6,664 bases of DNA from Lentisphaeria bacterium (GTDB taxonomy: Bacteria > Verrucomicrobiota > Lentisphaeria > Victivallales > UBA1829): contig JAFYBD010000047.1 in the NCBI GenBank assembly GCA_017540385.1, forward strand, positions 1-6,664, in the 5' to 3' direction. Under the pieces are notes generated by a model, which was not told the DNA's origin, made no database searches, and saw only the letters and a program-made list of their open reading frames with translations. Of this stretch, positions 6,368 through 6,664 are shown one piece after another. Within the stretch, counting starts at the first letter, position 1, and every line of letters starts with the position of its first letter. Made by a program: the position numbers and the translations under genes.

Positions 6368-6664
6368 TTAGAAGTCGTCGTCGAACCCGTCCTGATCCTT
6401 CGACCCGAGCTGGGGATTGAGTTTCTTCAGGACGGTACGGAACGCGAACAACTGGTAGAAGAAAAAGACGAAGAGGAAAAGCAGCTGGAACGAGATGAAT
6501 CGTCCGCCGCCCGCCGCGTCGAAGAGCGTGGCGAAGATCTGCGCGGGAAACGTCGAGTAGACCATGATCGTGATGACGTTCCGGAAGACGACGCCTTTCG
6601 GCAGCGTGGATGCGCGGAGATACTGGATCAGGGAGACCAGGAAGACGAGGAGCGAAATCTCCAG
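6368..6664 (-). CDS. Integral membrane protein, C-terminal 98 residues only
   Basis: The frame is open from the right window edge to the TAA at 6370-6368, so the 5' part and the true start lie outside. The visible part has about three hydrophobic segments: one at the very edge (EISLLVFLVSLIQYL), a second around VVFRNVITIMVYSTFPAQIF, and a third, very Phe-rich, QLLFLFVFFFYQLFAF. It ends in a short charged tail with the acidic end DGFDDDF. An internal ATG at 6565 exists but would split the membrane bundle, so I treat the gene as continuing upstream. The pattern of a basic/hydrophobic segment with a YSTFP-like turn followed by a last helix recalls the C-terminal end of Yip1-type membrane proteins, but this resemblance is weak and I do not assign a family. 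It precedes the CDC123-like gene by 31 nt, which suggests a shared transcript. Confidence 0.75.
   Translation of the reverse strand: MEISLLVFLVSLIQYLRASTLPKGVVFRNVITIMVYSTFPAQIFATLFDAAGGGRFISFQLLFLFVFFFYQLFAFRTVLKKLNPQLGSKDQDGFDDDF

Noticed and set aside
5437..6420. Plus-strand open frame of 327 codons opposite the CDC123-like gene, possibly ended or controlled by the hairpin at 5496-5532.
   Set aside because: It has no recognisable motif and reads straight through the hairpin and T-tract, while the minus strand carries family motifs.

Overview
The window looks like a piece of a high-GC, probably anaerobic, probably Gram-negative bacterial chromosome. All five genes I can support lie on the minus strand, so transcription runs from the right edge to the left edge. 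HydF, the maturase of [FeFe]-hydrogenase, points to a fermentative or otherwise anaerobic lifestyle. The large secreted family GH2 glycosidase points to polysaccharide or glycan use. A secreted multi-domain GH2, clear Shine-Dalgarno sites and HydF together would fit the PVC group (Lentisphaerota, Kiritimatiellota or Verrucomicrobiota), but this placement is a guess from general character, not from a marker gene.

Layout, read in the direction of transcription. (1) 6664-6368: the C-terminal 98 residues of an integral membrane protein that continues beyond the window. (2) 6336-5617: a 239-residue protein resembling the CDC123/D123 divergent ATP-grasp family, 31 nt behind the membrane protein and probably co-transcribed with it. 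(3) 5616-5469: the only sizeable intergenic gap. It holds a weak hairpin after the CDC123-like gene, an A/T-rich patch with a possible promoter, a strong inverted repeat and a good ribosome binding site. (4) 5468-2616: a 950-residue secreted GH2 beta-glycosidase, beta-galactosidase-like. (5) 2575-1331: HydF, 414 residues, complete. (6) 1303-1: an MFS transporter missing only its extreme C-terminus.

GH2, hydF and the MFS gene are spaced 40 and 27 nt apart and are probably one operon. The functional logic would be an exported glycosidase releasing sugars, a transporter, and a maturation factor for the hydrogenase that disposes of electrons during fermentation. The link to hydF is unusual, because hydE, hydG and the hydrogenase itself are not in the window. 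The membrane protein and CDC123-like gene seem to form a separate upstream unit.

The most unusual item is the CDC123-like protein. The eukaryotic family acts on the translation factor eIF2, which bacteria lack, so its substrate here is unknown. The intergenic inverted repeat is the second point of interest: it carries a T-rich tract only on the plus strand, so it has the form of an intrinsic terminator facing against all the genes. I saw no mobile element, CRISPR array, tRNA or rRNA.
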